A stretch of 53,146 nt of DNA, taken from contig JAUSOQ010000021.1 of assembly GCA_030655755.1 (NCBI GenBank), positions 1 through 53,146 on the forward strand, in the 5' to 3' direction. A model generated the notes under the pieces. It made no database searches. It saw nothing but the letters and a program-made list of their open reading frames with translations, and had not been told where the DNA came from. Numbering within the stretch: the stretch's first letter is position 1; the number at the start of each line of letters is the position of its first letter. Origin of the DNA: Coriobacteriia bacterium. GTDB taxonomy: Bacteria; Actinomycetota; Coriobacteriia; Anaerosomatales; Anaerosomataceae. Below, piece by piece: positions 42,581 through 52,299 of the stretch. The position numbers and the translations under genes were made by a program.

Positions 42581-44985
42581 TATCCGACTGGACGAAACCT
42601 CTTCAGTAGAAGCGAGTTCGTCACGACGCTCACACTTGAGAACGCCATCGCCGCGCCGGCGATCCACGGCGCTCCAGACAGGAGCCCTACAGCCGCCACA
42701 GGTATGCCGAGCGTATTGTAACCAAGGGCCCACAAGAAGTTGCCTCGTATCTTGCGCATCGTGGCACGGGAAAGTTGGATGGCCGTCACGACGTCTCTAA
42801 GATCGTTGCGGATGAGGACTACCCCTCCCGTCTCCATCGCGACATCAGTCCCGGCGCCCATGGCGATCCCGATATCCGCCTGCGCCAAAGCAGGGGTGTC
42901 ATTGATGCCATCTCCGACCATGGCCACGATCAGACCCTTCGCCTGTAGCGCAGCGACTTCCTCGGCCTTGTTCTCGGGCAAGACTTCAGCCAGAACGTGA
43001 TCCGGCGCGATACCGACCTGCATTGCGATCGCCTCGGCAGTCCTACGGTTGTCGCCGGTGACCATGAAGACTTCGACACCGATACCGCTGAGACGCTGAA
43101 CCGCCTCGGCGGAATGCTCCTTCACTGTGTCCGCGACCGCGATCAACCCGGCAGCCTTCTCGCGGTCCACGCCGACGATCATCACGGTCTTCCCCTGCGC
43201 TTCGAGCGCACGTATCCGATCCTCGTACGCCGCGACATCGATACCTTCACGCAGCATCAACTTGCGGTTGCCGAGAGCGACCCGCATTCCCATGACCGTA
43301 CCCTCGACCCCATGTCCGGGCACCGCCGCGAAACCCTCAACGGCCGGGATCTCGATCCCTTCGGTCTCGGCGTACTGCACTATGACCTCCGCCAGCGGAT
43401 GCTCACTGGAGCGCTCCAATGCAGCTGCCAACATGATCACGCGCTTGGTATCGTCACCATCGAGTAGCTCTGCGTCGGTCACGACGGGCCGCCCGTGCGT
43501 CAGTGTACCGGTCTTATCGAACACGATGGCGTTGACGCGGTACGCGGTCTCGAGCGCTTCGCCGCTCTTGATGAGGATACCGTTCTCGGCACCCTTGCCT
43601 GTCCCCACCATGATGGCGGTGGGCGTGGCAAGACCGAGTGCACAGGGACATGCGATGACCACCGTCGCCATGCCGGCCAGCAGGGCCGCGACGAACCAGC
43701 CGCTAGACGCGGCAGCCGTCAGGATCGGTTCGAAGACAGCTGGCCAGGCACCAGGGTTCGGCATGGCCCCGAATATGCGGGGACCGGCGAGAGACCAGAA
43801 CCCGAACGTCAGTGTGGCGATCGAGACGACTGCCGGCACGAACACGGCGGATATCCTATCGGCAAAACGTTGAACAGGCGCCTTGGAGCCCTGTGCCTCC
43901 TCGACCAGTCGTACGATCTGTGCGAGCGCGGTATCAGCACCTACCTTGGTCGCACGAAAACGGAGACTACCGAGACGGTTGATCGTGGCACCGATGACTT
44001 CGCCACCCTCCCGCTTCTCCACAGGAATAGACTCACCGGTCAGCATGGACTCATCGACAGATGATGCGCCTTCCGTGACGACGCCATCGACCGGTATCTT
44101 CTCTCCCGGACGAACGATGATCACATCCCCAACGACGACCGCTTCGATCGGCAGATCGACCTCAGCCCCATCGCGTACTACCCGCGCGGTCTTAGCCGCC
44201 AGCCCCATGAGCTTCTTGATCGCATCGGAGGTCTTGCCCTTCGCCCTCGCCTCAAGAGACTTCCCGAGCAGGACGAAAGTGATGAGTAACGCCGACGTCT
44301 CATAGAATACGGGCTGGTCATGCAGCCAGAATGTCGCTGCGAGACTGTAGACGAATGCGGCCGTCGTGCCTATCGCGACAAGGGTGTCCATGTTCCCAGC
44401 ACGCTGCTTGATGGCGTGCCAGAAACCGCGATAGTACTGCGCACCAGCGATGAACTGTACGGGGGCCGCGAGAGCAAGCATCAGCAGCTTGTGGATGAAC
44501 ATCACGCCTGACTCATCGGCAACACCGAACAGTCCGGCAACCCACCGGGGAACCACCATCATGAATGGTGGCACCATCGCTATGAGGAACAACGGGATCG
44601 CGAGTGAAGCGCTGAACACGAGCAGTCGGTGCTGATGATGCGCGAACGCCTCCTGGGCTTCTCGCTGCACGTCGACGCCACCACCCGTAGCGCCATGATC
44701 GACAAGAACCGTGGCGCCGTAACCGGCATCTTTGATCGCGCCGATCAGCTCCTCGGGACCAAGCTGCGTCGGATCGAATCCCACTGTCGCGGTCTCGGCC
44801 GCGAGATTCACTTGTGCTGAGTCGACTCCATCAAGCCTGCCGAGCACCTTCTCGATGACCGCTGCACACGACGTGCACGTCATACCAGTGACGGCGAATG
44901 CAGCGTCCTCCCGTGCAGGCACGTCCGGCGCATCGGATGGTAGCACCGGCGTGTATCGCCGATCGCGAGCGGTATCGATCGACAT
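42577..44985 (-). CDS. copA: copper-translocating P-type ATPase CopA
   Basis: An 802-residue P1B-type ATPase exporting Cu(I). One N-terminal heavy-metal domain has [18 protein letters not shown] near residue 34. Eight helices include the metal-site [13 protein letters not shown] near 450, preceded by the A-domain TGESIPV; the phosphorylation site is [10 protein letters not shown] near 495, and HP is in [12 protein letters not shown]-terminal YNTLGIP and [11 protein letters not shown] carry the residues that define Cu(I) transport. ATG at 44985 follows AGGAGG by 7 bases; the frame is open upstream but there encodes another small gene. It is third in a sigma-54-type operon. Confidence 0.96.
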   Translation of the reverse strand: MSIDTARDRRYTPVLPSDAPDVPAREDAAFAVTGMTCTSCAAVIEKVLGRLDGVDSAQVNLAAETATVGFDPTQLGPEELIGAIKDAGYGATVLVDHGATGGGVDVQREAQEAFAHHQHRLLVFSASLAIPLFLIAMVPPFMMVVPRWVAGLFGVADESGVMFIHKLLMLALAAPVQFIAGAQYYRGFWHAIKQRAGNMDTLVAIGTTAAFVYSLAATFWLHDQPVFYETSALLITFVLLGKSLEARAKGKTSDAIKKLMGLAAKTARVVRDGAEVDLPIEAVVVGDVIIVRPGEKIPVDGVVTEGASSVDESMLTGESIPVEKREGGEVIGATINRLGSLRFRATKVGADTALAQIVRLVEEAQGSKAPVQRFADRISAVFVPAVVSIATLTFGFWSLAGPRIFGAMPNPGAWPAVFEPILTAAASSGWFVAALLAGMATVVIACPCALGLATPTAIMVGTGKGAENGILIKSGEALETAYRVNAIVFDKTGTLTHGRPVVTDAELLDGDDTKRVIMLAAALERSSEHPLAEVIVQYAETEGIEIPAVEGFAAVPGHGVEGTVMGMRVALGNRKLMLREGIDVAAYEDRIRALEAQGKTVMIVGVDREKAAGLIAVADTVKEHSAEAVQRLSGIGVEVFMVTGDNRRTAEAIAMQVGIAPDHVLAEVLPENKAEEVAALQAKGLIVAMVGDGINDTPALAQADIGIAMGAGTDVAMETGGVVLIRNDLRDVVTAIQLSRATMRKIRGNFLWALGYNTLGIPVAAVGLLSGAPWIAGAAMAFSSVSVVTNSLLLKRFRPVGY

Positions 44986-44995
44986 ATCACGCCTC

Positions 44996-45097
44996 CTAGC
45001 GCACGTCGAGTCTGCCGAGCACCATGCGCATGCCGCACATCGCGACACAATGCACGCTCGTCGTAAGTCCGAGGACCAGGCAGGACCAGAAGTCCAT
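44996..45097 (-). CDS. 33-residue membrane-type peptide with HCxxMCG motif
   Basis: A very short gene just upstream of copA. ATG at 45097 has AGAGG 6 bases before it and the stop TAG overlaps the copA ribosome site. The peptide begins [20 protein letters not shown] and continues [13 protein letters not shown]. GLxxSxHCxxMCG matches the first-helix motif of SafE/TauE-type and heavy-metal membrane transporters, but here nothing follows. It contains three cysteines, one histidine and four methionines (counting the initiator), all possible copper ligands. It may be a real small copper protein, a leader peptide, or the relic of a transporter. Confidence 0.6.
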   Translation of the reverse strand: MDFWSCLVLGLTTSVHCVAMCGMRMVLGRLDVR

Positions 45098-45122
45098 CGT
45101 TCGCCTCTTACCGGACGACTCG

Positions 45123-45476
45123 TTAGTGGGATCCAGACGCCTTGGTATCCGACGGCGGGTCCGGGTGCAGCATCATCCCGCAGTACGGGCACAGCCGCCA
45201 CTTACCGAGAACGTCACGACCACATGAAGGGCACGAAACGGCGCTTGATGCGCCGTGATCTTCACTGCGCGGCTCCTGGCTCAGCAGTATCCACGCCAAA
45301 CCGCCGATTATCGACGCAGCGAGTAATGGCGCCATCCAGCCGAAACGCATCGTTCCCGTGCAACCGGCGAATCCGGACTCAGCATTCACGAGAAACAGAA
45401 GGCCCAAGAGAGCCGCGACAATGGCGAATGCGCCCACAGCCGTAAGCGCCAGACTCCTTGCGCGTATCTTGGCCAT
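45123..45476 (-). CDS. two-helix membrane protein with C-terminal zinc ribbon
   Basis: A 117-residue protein with hydrophobic segments at about 9-30 and 48-64, and a C-terminal zinc ribbon [25 protein letters not shown] precedes the ATG at 45476. It is the first gene after the sigma-54 promoter and is followed by the 33-residue peptide and copA. The helices contain [16 protein letters not shown] facing outward. I recognise no family; a role as a metal-responsive membrane accessory is guesswork from position. Confidence 0.7.
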   Translation of the reverse strand: MAKIRARSLALTAVGAFAIVAALLGLLFLVNAESGFAGCTGTMRFGWMAPLLAASIIGGLAWILLSQEPRSEDHGASSAVSCPSCGRDVLGKWRLCPYCGMMLHPDPPSDTKASGSH

Positions 45477-45517
45477 CTGGTCTCCTTGGTCAGTGCTACT
45501 TGCCGACACCTGATGAA

Positions 45518-45533
45518 TGCAAGCGTTGTGCCA
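45518..45533 (-). promoter_or_regulatory. sigma-54 (RpoN) promoter of the copA operon
   Basis: On the minus strand the sequence reads TGGCACAACGCTTGCA, an exact match to the -24/-12 consensus TGGCAC-N5-TTGCA with GG and GC 10 bases apart. The expected start near 45507 leaves about 30 bases before the ATG at 45476, with AAGGAG in place. rpoN and an NtrC-type activator are encoded immediately upstream. Confidence 0.88.
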
Positions 45534-45592
45534 AGAGACGTCGCAAGAAGACAAACGGGACGACACCCTCCTATCGAGCACGAATGAACCGC

Positions 45593-46942
45593 TCAGAGGC
45601 CGAACCTCTCCATCCGCGCCTGCAGTGTCTTCGCCGTAAGACCGAGGAGTTTGGCGGCCTTCGGGGCTGTGCCACCAGCGCGGTCGAGCGCCTGCTTCAC
45701 GAGATCGAGCTCGACCTCCTCAAGATCCACGCCGCCCTCGGGCAACACGAAGCAGCGAGCCCCTACCTCGCGGGTACGGATCCCTATCCGTACCTCAGCG
45801 GGCAGGTCCTCGACACCGATGACATCACTATGTGCAAGAATAGTGATCCGCTCGATGGTGTTCTCGAGTTCACGGATGTTACCCGGCCACTTGTAATCGA
45901 CCATCAGCTCCATCGCCTCGGACGTGATCGTCTTTCTGGAAGCCTCGAATTTCTCGAGAAAGTGCGCCACCAGCAGCGGGATATCACTCACACGCTGCCG
46001 AAGCGGTGGCAGCGTGATCGGCACGACATTCAGCCGGTAGAAGAGATCCTCTCGGAAAGCTCCGTCAGCGATAAGCTGCTGCAAGTCCTGATTCGTTGCG
46101 GCGACCACCCGAACGTCCACTTCGATAGACCGCGTCCCACCCAGACGTTCGAATCTGCGTTCCTGAAGCACGCGAAGGAGCTTCACTTGAACCGCCGGGG
46201 TGATGTCGCCCACCTCGTCGAGGAACAACGTCCCGCCATTGGCCATCTCGAAGCGTCCGGGCTTCGCAGCCGTGGCTCCCGTGAACGCGCCCTTCTCATA
46301 CCCGAAAAGCTCGCTTTCGAGTAGCGTCTCGGGCAAGGCGCCTGCGCTCACAGAAACGAACGGCTTCGCGGCGCGTGGGGACAACATGTGCAGCGCACGG
46401 GCCACAAGCTCCTTGCCCGTGCCCGACTCGCCGTAGATGATGGTCGTCGCGGCGGTGGGAGCGACCTTATGTACGGTCTCCAAAACGCCCAGCATCCCCG
46501 GATCCTGAGCCACGATCCCCTCGACATCGTAGTCTTTGTCGAGTTCCTCGCGCAGACGCGACACCTCAGCAGCGAGCGCACTCATGCGCAGCGCCTTCTC
46601 GATACTGAGCTTCAGCTCTTCAAGGTCGAAGGGCTTGGTGAGATACTCGCTCGCTCCGGCCTTCATCGCCTCGACGGCCGTCTGCACATTCCCGTGCGCA
46701 GTCAGCATGATGATCGGGAACGACTGCCCCTTCGCACGGATGCGGCGCAGTACCTCCATACCGTCAGGCGCGGGCATCTTATGATCGAGCACCATGAGGT
46801 CGGGAACCTGTTCCGCGATGGCCGAGAGGACCTCCTTGCCATCACGCGCCTCGACGACCTCGTACCCCTCAGCCTGCAGGGACTGGCCGAGTACCCACCG
46901 CATGTTCTTCTCGTCATCCGCGATCAAGACTCGCTTGTTCAC
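45593..46942 (-). CDS. NtrC-family sigma-54-dependent response regulator
   Basis: A 449-residue enhancer-binding protein. Receiver domain (1-120) with IADDE, phospho-acceptor in [11 protein letters not shown] and ITLTKPF-type lysine ([10 protein letters not shown]). The AAA+ domain has Walker [14 protein letters not shown] near 168, the sigma-54 contact loop GAFTGA near 217, Walker [12 protein letters not shown] and the arginine finger region. The C-terminal Fis-type helix-turn-helix ([21 protein letters not shown]) completes it. GTG at 46942 overlaps the kinase stop as GTGA and has GGGGAGG 7 bases upstream; an ATG at 46948 is too close to that site. Directly downstream is the sigma-54 promoter of the copper operon. 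Confidence 0.95.
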   Translation of the reverse strand: MNKRVLIADDEKNMRWVLGQSLQAEGYEVVEARDGKEVLSAIAEQVPDLMVLDHKMPAPDGMEVLRRIRAKGQSFPIIMLTAHGNVQTAVEAMKAGASEYLTKPFDLEELKLSIEKALRMSALAAEVSRLREELDKDYDVEGIVAQDPGMLGVLETVHKVAPTAATTIIYGESGTGKELVARALHMLSPRAAKPFVSVSAGALPETLLESELFGYEKGAFTGATAAKPGRFEMANGGTLFLDEVGDITPAVQVKLLRVLQERRFERLGGTRSIEVDVRVVAATNQDLQQLIADGAFREDLFYRLNVVPITLPPLRQRVSDIPLLVAHFLEKFEASRKTITSEAMELMVDYKWPGNIRELENTIERITILAHSDVIGVEDLPAEVRIGIRTREVGARCFVLPEGGVDLEEVELDLVKQALDRAGGTAPKAAKLLGLTAKTLQARMERFGL

Positions 46943-48459
46943 CGACATGCCTCCCCATCTTGTGACACAGGCAGAGACACAGTGAAACGCGTCCCCGTTC
47001 CCGGTTCACTTGCAACTTCGATATGCCCGTTGTGCTCATCGATGATCCTATGCACCATGGTCAACCCCAGACCCGTTCCTTCGTCACGTGTCGAGTAGAA
47101 CGGATCGAATACTTTTGAGAGGTCTTCAGTCTCTATGCCGGGTCCATCGTCTGTCACACTCACCGACACGAAGCCATCGCCAGCCTCCACGTCCACCTCA
47201 ATCGTACCGCCGGAGTCCTCCATCGCCTGTACCGCATTCGAGATCAGGTTCACGAAGACTTGCTTGAGCTGGTCCGGATCGGCCATCACTGTCGGCAGAC
47301 CTTCTGCATATCGCTCCTTGATACTCACTCGCGACTGACCAGCGAAGCGTCTCGTGAACAGCACGACATCTGCGAGCACGTCGCTCACCGTTGTCGGCAT
47401 GAGTGTGGGCTTGGAGGGACGTCCGAAATCGAGAAGTGCTTTGACGACACGATCCAACCGATCGATCTCCTGCTTGATCACCGTAGCAGCCTCATGCACC
47501 CTGACGGGTCCCGAATCGGGATCCTCAACGAGCTGGACCGACGCTCTGATGATGCCGAGCGGGTTCCGCACCTCATGTGCCACCCCTGCGGTAAGCTCGC
47601 CCATCGCAGCCAATCGGTCAGCCCTGATGAGCTGGTCGGTCAGTGCCTTGACTTCGGATACATCCTCCAGGGTCACGACTGCGCCGAGGATCCGACCGTC
47701 AGTGTCCCGCATGCGCGATGTGGAGAGCTGGACATGGAGCGTTCGCCCCGCACGAGAGACCATACTCGCGTCTCGCACCATGCGAGGCAGACGTCCCTCT
47801 AAGACCTTCTCCACATCCTGGTCCAGACCACCGTCATCCACGAACAGCACCCCGATCCGTCGGGGCACCATGTCCACCTCAGGTATGCCTAGCATGCGCT
47901 CGGCAGCGGGGTTCGCCGTGGCCACCGAGCCATCCGGCCCCACGGTGATCACGCCTGATGTGATCGAGCGCAGGATAGACTGCGTATAGTCCTGGACGTT
48001 GATGAGCTCGATCGCGCGCTCCTCGAGCTTCCGGTACGCCTCCTCGAGCTGACTGCTGACCTGCCGCAGATCGGCGGTCTTCGCCTCTTCGAGATCACGG
48101 AGCCAACCGAATAGAACACCAACGGCAAGGTACATGACGATCTCATAGAGATTGTCGATGTGAGCGCCGAAGAGTCCGCCCAGTGACAACTGGGCATGAA
48201 GCGCGAACAGCAGACTCGCCGCAAGCGCCGTGATGAATCCGCCACGGCGTCCGAATATGAAGCCCGCGTACATGATCGGAAGGTAGTAGAGACGTCGATA
48301 GAGCATGTGCATGCTCATGGCGTCGGGACTCGTCGTCGTGAACAAATGGAGTACGGTGACGATAGCGAGCAGTACGACGATCACCGCGACATCACGCGCG
48401 GTACTTCGTGGTCGAAGCCCCCGCACCTCACGTGTGGCGGCTGGTTCGCCCTCAGTCAT
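46939..48459 (-). CDS. NtrB/ZraS-type sensor histidine kinase
   Basis: A 506-residue kinase. Several hydrophobic helices in the first 120 residues (VAVIVVLLAIVTVLHLF, RLYYLPIMYAGFIFGRRGGF, FITALAASLLFAL) form a membrane input module without a large external domain. A PAS domain (about 165-265) precedes the HisKA site AGVAHEVRNPLGIIRASVQL and an ATPase domain with NLISNAVQAMEDSGG, DDGPGI and GTGLGLTMV. ATG at 48459 overlaps the rpoN stop (ATGA); a longer start at 48477 is possible. It should phosphorylate the adjacent NtrC-type regulator. Confidence 0.93.
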   Translation of the reverse strand: MTEGEPAATREVRGLRPRSTARDVAVIVVLLAIVTVLHLFTTTSPDAMSMHMLYRRLYYLPIMYAGFIFGRRGGFITALAASLLFALHAQLSLGGLFGAHIDNLYEIVMYLAVGVLFGWLRDLEEAKTADLRQVSSQLEEAYRKLEERAIELINVQDYTQSILRSITSGVITVGPDGSVATANPAAERMLGIPEVDMVPRRIGVLFVDDGGLDQDVEKVLEGRLPRMVRDASMVSRAGRTLHVQLSTSRMRDTDGRILGAVVTLEDVSEVKALTDQLIRADRLAAMGELTAGVAHEVRNPLGIIRASVQLVEDPDSGPVRVHEAATVIKQEIDRLDRVVKALLDFGRPSKPTLMPTTVSDVLADVVLFTRRFAGQSRVSIKERYAEGLPTVMADPDQLKQVFVNLISNAVQAMEDSGGTIEVDVEAGDGFVSVSVTDDGPGIETEDLSKVFDPFYSTRDEGTGLGLTMVHRIIDEHNGHIEVASEPGTGTRFTVSLPVSQDGEACR

Positions 48460-49850
48460 CGACGTTTCCTGGCCCATGAAGGATCGGCCCCCATCCCCTC
48501 GCGATACTTCGCGACCGTGCGACGTGCGACCGGGATACCGTCCTCAGCGAGTGCCTCGGCAAGCTTTTGATCCGATAATGGTTTGCGCGGATCCTCATCG
48601 GCGAGAATATCCTTGATCTTCTGCTTCACCGTCGTCGCGGCGACATCTACACCGGTCGACGTACGATAGCCGCCTGAAAAGAAGTGTTTGATCTCGAAGA
48701 GACCATATGGGGTCGCCATGTACTTGCCGGTCACCCCACGGCTCACAGTGGACAGATGCACTCCCAACTCCACCGCGACATCCTCAAGCCGAAGCGGTCG
48801 CAGATCACCTCTGCCGTCCTCGAAGAACTCGCTCTGGACCTCAAGCACGATCTCCGCGATACGACCCACTGTGTCCCGTCGACGATCGACGTTCTTCATG
48901 AACGATTCTGCGGACCGGACCTTGTCCTTGAGGTACTTGCGAGTCTCCTCGTCCACACTCGAGGTTGAGCGCAACATGGCACGATAGCGCGAGTTCACGC
49001 GAAGTGCGGGTATCGCTTCGTTGTTGGAGATCACCAGCCACTCATCGTCAAAACGACGCAGCGTGACATCAGGGAGTACGTAGGCAGGCGCCTGCCCGGG
49101 AGAGAAGGAACCTGCCGGTCTCGGGTTGAGTTGCTTGAGTTGCTCTACGGCAGCCCTCACCTCACCCTCGCTCATGCTCTCGGCGCGAGCGACCTTGAGG
49201 AAGTGACTCGCCGCAACATCGTCAAGGTGCCTGTCGATGATCACCAGGAGTAGCTCATTGTCGAAGCCGAGGTAGGCAGCCTGGATCCGTAGAGCCTCTT
49301 TCACGTTCCGCGCTGCGACGCCGGGTGGGTCGAGCTGCTGCACGACGCGCAAAGCCGCTTCGGCGGTCTGTCCACCGACACCGGTGATCTCCGCGATCTC
49401 AGCGCAGTTGCCCACGAAAAAGCCATCGTCATCCAAGGAGCCGACTATCGCCTGTGCAGCTCTGCCGACGTCCTCCTCGATGTCCAGCATGCCGAGCTGC
49501 TCTAGAAGGTAGTCGCCGAAGATCTGCACGCCGCCTACGAACTCCTCCGAGTTGATGTCCTCGGCATTGGGGTCTCTCGGGGTGACGGATTCGATATCAT
49601 TGAGATCTTCGTACTGGTCGAGCCACTCGTCCCATGCACGCTCTTCCTCCCGGTCCTCGAGACGCTCGTCTTCCCCCTCCGTGGGCTCGTCGTCGTACTC
49701 CTCCACCTCCAACATGGGATTCTCAAGGAGTTCCATCTCGATGAGTTGCCGCAGCTCCACAACGGGCATCGCAAGGATCGCCAGGCCTTGGTACACCTGG
49801 GGAGAAAGCGTCACCTTCTGTCGAAGCTCAGGGCGCTGGATCAGTCTCAC
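48456..49850 (-). CDS. rpoN: RNA polymerase sigma-54 factor
   Basis: A 464-residue sigma-54. Region I starts QRPELRQKVTLSPQVYQGLAILAMP with the usual Gln/Leu-rich helix, an acidic linker follows, then the core-binding and DNA-binding domains (LKQLNPRPAGSF, LRLEDVAVELGVHLSTVSRGVTGKYMATPYG) and the C-terminal RpoN box ARRTVAKYREGMG. GTG at 49850 follows GGAGG. It heads an overlapping three-gene unit with the NtrB/NtrC-type pair. Sigma-54 is rare in Actinobacteria, so this unit may be specialised. Confidence 0.96.
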   Translation of the reverse strand: MRLIQRPELRQKVTLSPQVYQGLAILAMPVVELRQLIEMELLENPMLEVEEYDDEPTEGEDERLEDREEERAWDEWLDQYEDLNDIESVTPRDPNAEDINSEEFVGGVQIFGDYLLEQLGMLDIEEDVGRAAQAIVGSLDDDGFFVGNCAEIAEITGVGGQTAEAALRVVQQLDPPGVAARNVKEALRIQAAYLGFDNELLLVIIDRHLDDVAASHFLKVARAESMSEGEVRAAVEQLKQLNPRPAGSFSPGQAPAYVLPDVTLRRFDDEWLVISNNEAIPALRVNSRYRAMLRSTSSVDEETRKYLKDKVRSAESFMKNVDRRRDTVGRIAEIVLEVQSEFFEDGRGDLRPLRLEDVAVELGVHLSTVSRGVTGKYMATPYGLFEIKHFFSGGYRTSTGVDVAATTVKQKIKDILADEDPRKPLSDQKLAEALAEDGIPVARRTVAKYREGMGADPSWARKRR

Positions 49851-49960
49851 TGCGTCCTCCGGACACTCAGCGAGCGGGTAACGCGATCGTGCCGCTTAGC
49901 AAACTGCGTACCAGTCTTCTATATTCTCGTTCCACTGTCTGCACTAACCGATCATCGCCA

Positions 49961-50959
49961 CTACCCGACCGGCGGAAGCACACCTTGCTGGCCAGCCGGC
50001 GTCTGTGCCAAAGCTATCGCGCCCATGACGAACGCGCCCCCCAGCAACTGGAACGGTGTCAGGACTTCGCCGAGAATCCACCATGCAGCGACGCCGGCTA
50101 TGACGGGTTCCAGAGTCGACGTGACCGAAGCTTTGGTCGCTTCGATATACTGCAACGCCTTCAGAAAAGCTCCGAACGGGATGATCGTGCCGAAGAGCGA
50201 GATGAAGGACACTGCCATGAACCCTTTCGGGTTCGAAAGCAGGACGCCCACATCGCGCGGGCCACCGAGGTATATCACCCAGAAGAGCGCTGCAAAGCCG
50301 AGACCATACACCAGCAGGGTCCAAGCGGAATAGCGAGTAGCAGCGTACTTGCCCATAAGCGTATATCCCGCGAAAAGGACAGCCGAAGAAAGGCCCCACG
50401 CAAGTCCTGCAGCGGGCACAACGACACCACCGTCTCCGAGTACCCCCACCATCAACGCACACCCGGACACTGAGAGCAGCACCGCACCCGGCAACGTCCA
50501 CGTAAGCCGCTCTTTCAAGAACGCCACCGAGAAGACCAGGACGACGATAGGTGCAAGGTACTCGAGCAGGATCGCAGTCGCGACCCCCGTCATCGAGATC
50601 GTCTTGAAGTAGGTGAAATGGACGAGCGCAAGACCGACCACGCCGAAGAACGCAAGAAACGGTATGTCTTGAAGACGCACTCTGAGCGCACGGCGGCGGC
50701 GCAGGATCAGATACGCGAGCAGCATCACGAATGCGAGCATGGCTCGTGCGGCCGAAAGCAACACCGGATCGACAACGAGCCCGAGGGGCGGGAACGGCCA
50801 GGTGGTGGTGGTCGCATCCACCGGCGAGAACAGCCACTTCGCCGCCAGACCACCCGTTGCCCACGCAGCTGCTGCCAGCACCGCGAGCGCATACCCTGTC
50901 AGCGGATGATGTGCACTATGTGAGGGATGTGGCGCCCTCTGAGGGCGAGATTCCGACAT
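49961..50959 (-). CDS. EamA/DMT family transporter
   Basis: A 332-residue membrane protein with ten helices in two EamA repeats (WATGGLAAKWLF in the first, GVAAWWILGEVLTPFQLLGGAFVMGAIAL at the end of the second). These are drug/metabolite exporters of broad range. ATG at 50959 is one base after the CDF stop; a longer reading would overlap that gene. Co-transcription with the CDF metal exporter is likely, but the cargo cannot be told. Confidence 0.88.
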   Translation of the reverse strand: MSESRPQRAPHPSHSAHHPLTGYALAVLAAAAWATGGLAAKWLFSPVDATTTTWPFPPLGLVVDPVLLSAARAMLAFVMLLAYLILRRRRALRVRLQDIPFLAFFGVVGLALVHFTYFKTISMTGVATAILLEYLAPIVVLVFSVAFLKERLTWTLPGAVLLSVSGCALMVGVLGDGGVVVPAAGLAWGLSSAVLFAGYTLMGKYAATRYSAWTLLVYGLGFAALFWVIYLGGPRDVGVLLSNPKGFMAVSFISLFGTIIPFGAFLKALQYIEATKASVTSTLEPVIAGVAAWWILGEVLTPFQLLGGAFVMGAIALAQTPAGQQGVLPPVG

Positions 50960-50960
50960 G

Positions 50961-51902
50961 CTAGACGAGGCCCTCGAATATCTGCTGTTCGGTCTTGTGC
51001 TGCTGATACTCATCGAGCGGCTCTAGATGCGCAATCACATCCACAACTTGGACGAAGCCGTCACACACGGCCTTCTCTACGGTCTCGGCGATCACGTGGC
51101 CCTCTGCAACTGACACACCGGGGTTCACCTGAATGTGTAGATCGACATACACCTCATTGGCAGTCCCTCGCGTGCGAATCTCGTGACACCCCAGAACTCC
51201 TTGGACCTCCAGCACAACACTGCATATGTCTCCGGATGGGATCCTTGCGTGATCAGACAGCGTAGCGTTTGCCGATTTGAACACTCTGATCGCCGCAACG
51301 ACGATCATCCCTGCAACAAGCAGCCCTACGATGGGGTCTGCGATAGGAAACCCCAGCTTAACGCCGACAAGACCAACGATGACCCCGAGGCTCACAAACA
51401 CGTCGCTTCCCGTGTGACTCGCATCAGCAATCAGTATCTCGCTCCTGAGTTCACGGCCAGCCCGCCGCTCGTAGGTGGTAACACCGATGTTCACCGCGAG
51501 CGTACCAAGCATGATGACGAACGAGAGTGTATCCACACGCGGCCCGGAGCCTGGAGCCATAAGGCGCTCGAATGCAGAAGATCCCACCCGCCATGCGGCC
51601 AGCAGCAGCATGACGGCGATGAGGGCGGAGGCGAAGGTCTCGTACTTCTGATGACCATACGGATGGCTCGCGTCGGCCGGCCTCCCTGCAATGCCCATAC
51701 CGAGCAGCCCGATGACATTGGATGTCCCATCAAACATCGAATGGAAGCCATCTGCGATCATGGCGACCGAACCCGTAACGATCCCATACCCCAACTTCGC
51801 TGCAGCAACCAAGAGATTCAAACCGAGGATGCCCCAGAGTATATGCTTGATAGACCGGATGCGGCTGCCGTCCACCGTGTCCTTCAGTTTGGAGTACCCC
51901 AC
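50961..51902 (-). CDS. cation diffusion facilitator (CDF) metal transporter
   Basis: A 313-residue six-helix exporter. The transport site uses ADGFHSMFDG in helix 2 and ADASHTGSD in helix 5, both HxxxD, giving a His/Asp site as in FieF-type Zn/Fe/Cd exporters. The C-terminal cytoplasmic domain (HEIRTRGTANEVYVDLHIQVNPG) is present, with its conserved DLHIxV strand. GTG at 51902 follows GAGG. It diverges from the CsoR/CstR-type gene with the operator in between, so that repressor may also control it. Confidence 0.93.
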   Translation of the reverse strand: MGYSKLKDTVDGSRIRSIKHILWGILGLNLLVAAAKLGYGIVTGSVAMIADGFHSMFDGTSNVIGLLGMGIAGRPADASHPYGHQKYETFASALIAVMLLLAAWRVGSSAFERLMAPGSGPRVDTLSFVIMLGTLAVNIGVTTYERRAGRELRSEILIADASHTGSDVFVSLGVIVGLVGVKLGFPIADPIVGLLVAGMIVVAAIRVFKSANATLSDHARIPSGDICSVVLEVQGVLGCHEIRTRGTANEVYVDLHIQVNPGVSVAEGHVIAETVEKAVCDGFVQVVDVIAHLEPLDEYQQHKTEQQIFEGLV

Positions 51903-51915
51903 GGCGCCTCACTTC

Positions 51916-51944
51916 TTGCTCTATATACCCCTAGGGGGTATATT
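51916..51944 (+). promoter_or_regulatory. autoregulatory promoter of the CsoR/CstR-type gene
   Basis: On the plus strand TTGCTC (51916-51921), a 17-base spacer and TATATT (51939-51944). The spacer and -10 form the near-perfect palindrome ATATACCCCTAGGGGGTATAT, the classical operator form for this repressor family. On the minus strand the same site can overlap a promoter for the CDF gene. Another TATAAT is at 51954-51959. Confidence 0.8.
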
Positions 51945-51999
51945 TGAGTAAACTATAATAGTGTACGCCAACCCATAGGCGACACAAGGAGACATCATC

Positions 52000-52299
52000 A
52001 TGGCCGACGTCGTGCAGAACGCGATCTCGAACGCGGATGAACGCCGCCGGATCATCAACCGCCTCAAACGTCTTGAGGGGCAGGTACGCGGTCTCCAGAC
52101 GATGATCGAGTCTGGTAAGGATTGTGAGGCGGTCCTAACACAGATCATGGCCGCCAAGAGCGCACTGAACCAGGTCGGTCTCCATATCATCGGTTACTCG
52201 ATGAAGACCTGCCTGGTGGATGAGGGAGACAAGAGTCGTGACGAGCTGATCGACGAAGCAATCGGCGTGTTCCTCAAGTACTCGAGCTGCGTGCAGTAA
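52000..52299 (+). CDS. CsoR/RcnR-family repressor with CstR-like ligand pattern
   Basis: A 99-residue all-helical DNA-binding protein. RIINRLKRLEGQVRGLQTMIE (helix 1) is the family signature. Copper sensors of this family use Cys-x24-His-x3-Cys. Here the same positions are C42, S67 and C71, so the histidine is missing while both cysteines remain. That is the pattern of CstR, which senses persulfides by linking the two cysteines. It has its own palindromic operator upstream and the same kind of site occurs at ccdA and the FAD/Fe-S dehydrogenase. A copper or other metal sensor with an altered site is the alternative. Confidence 0.88.
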   Translation: MADVVQNAISNADERRRIINRLKRLEGQVRGLQTMIESGKDCEAVLTQIMAAKSALNQVGLHIIGYSMKTCLVDEGDKSRDELIDEAIGVFLKYSSCVQ

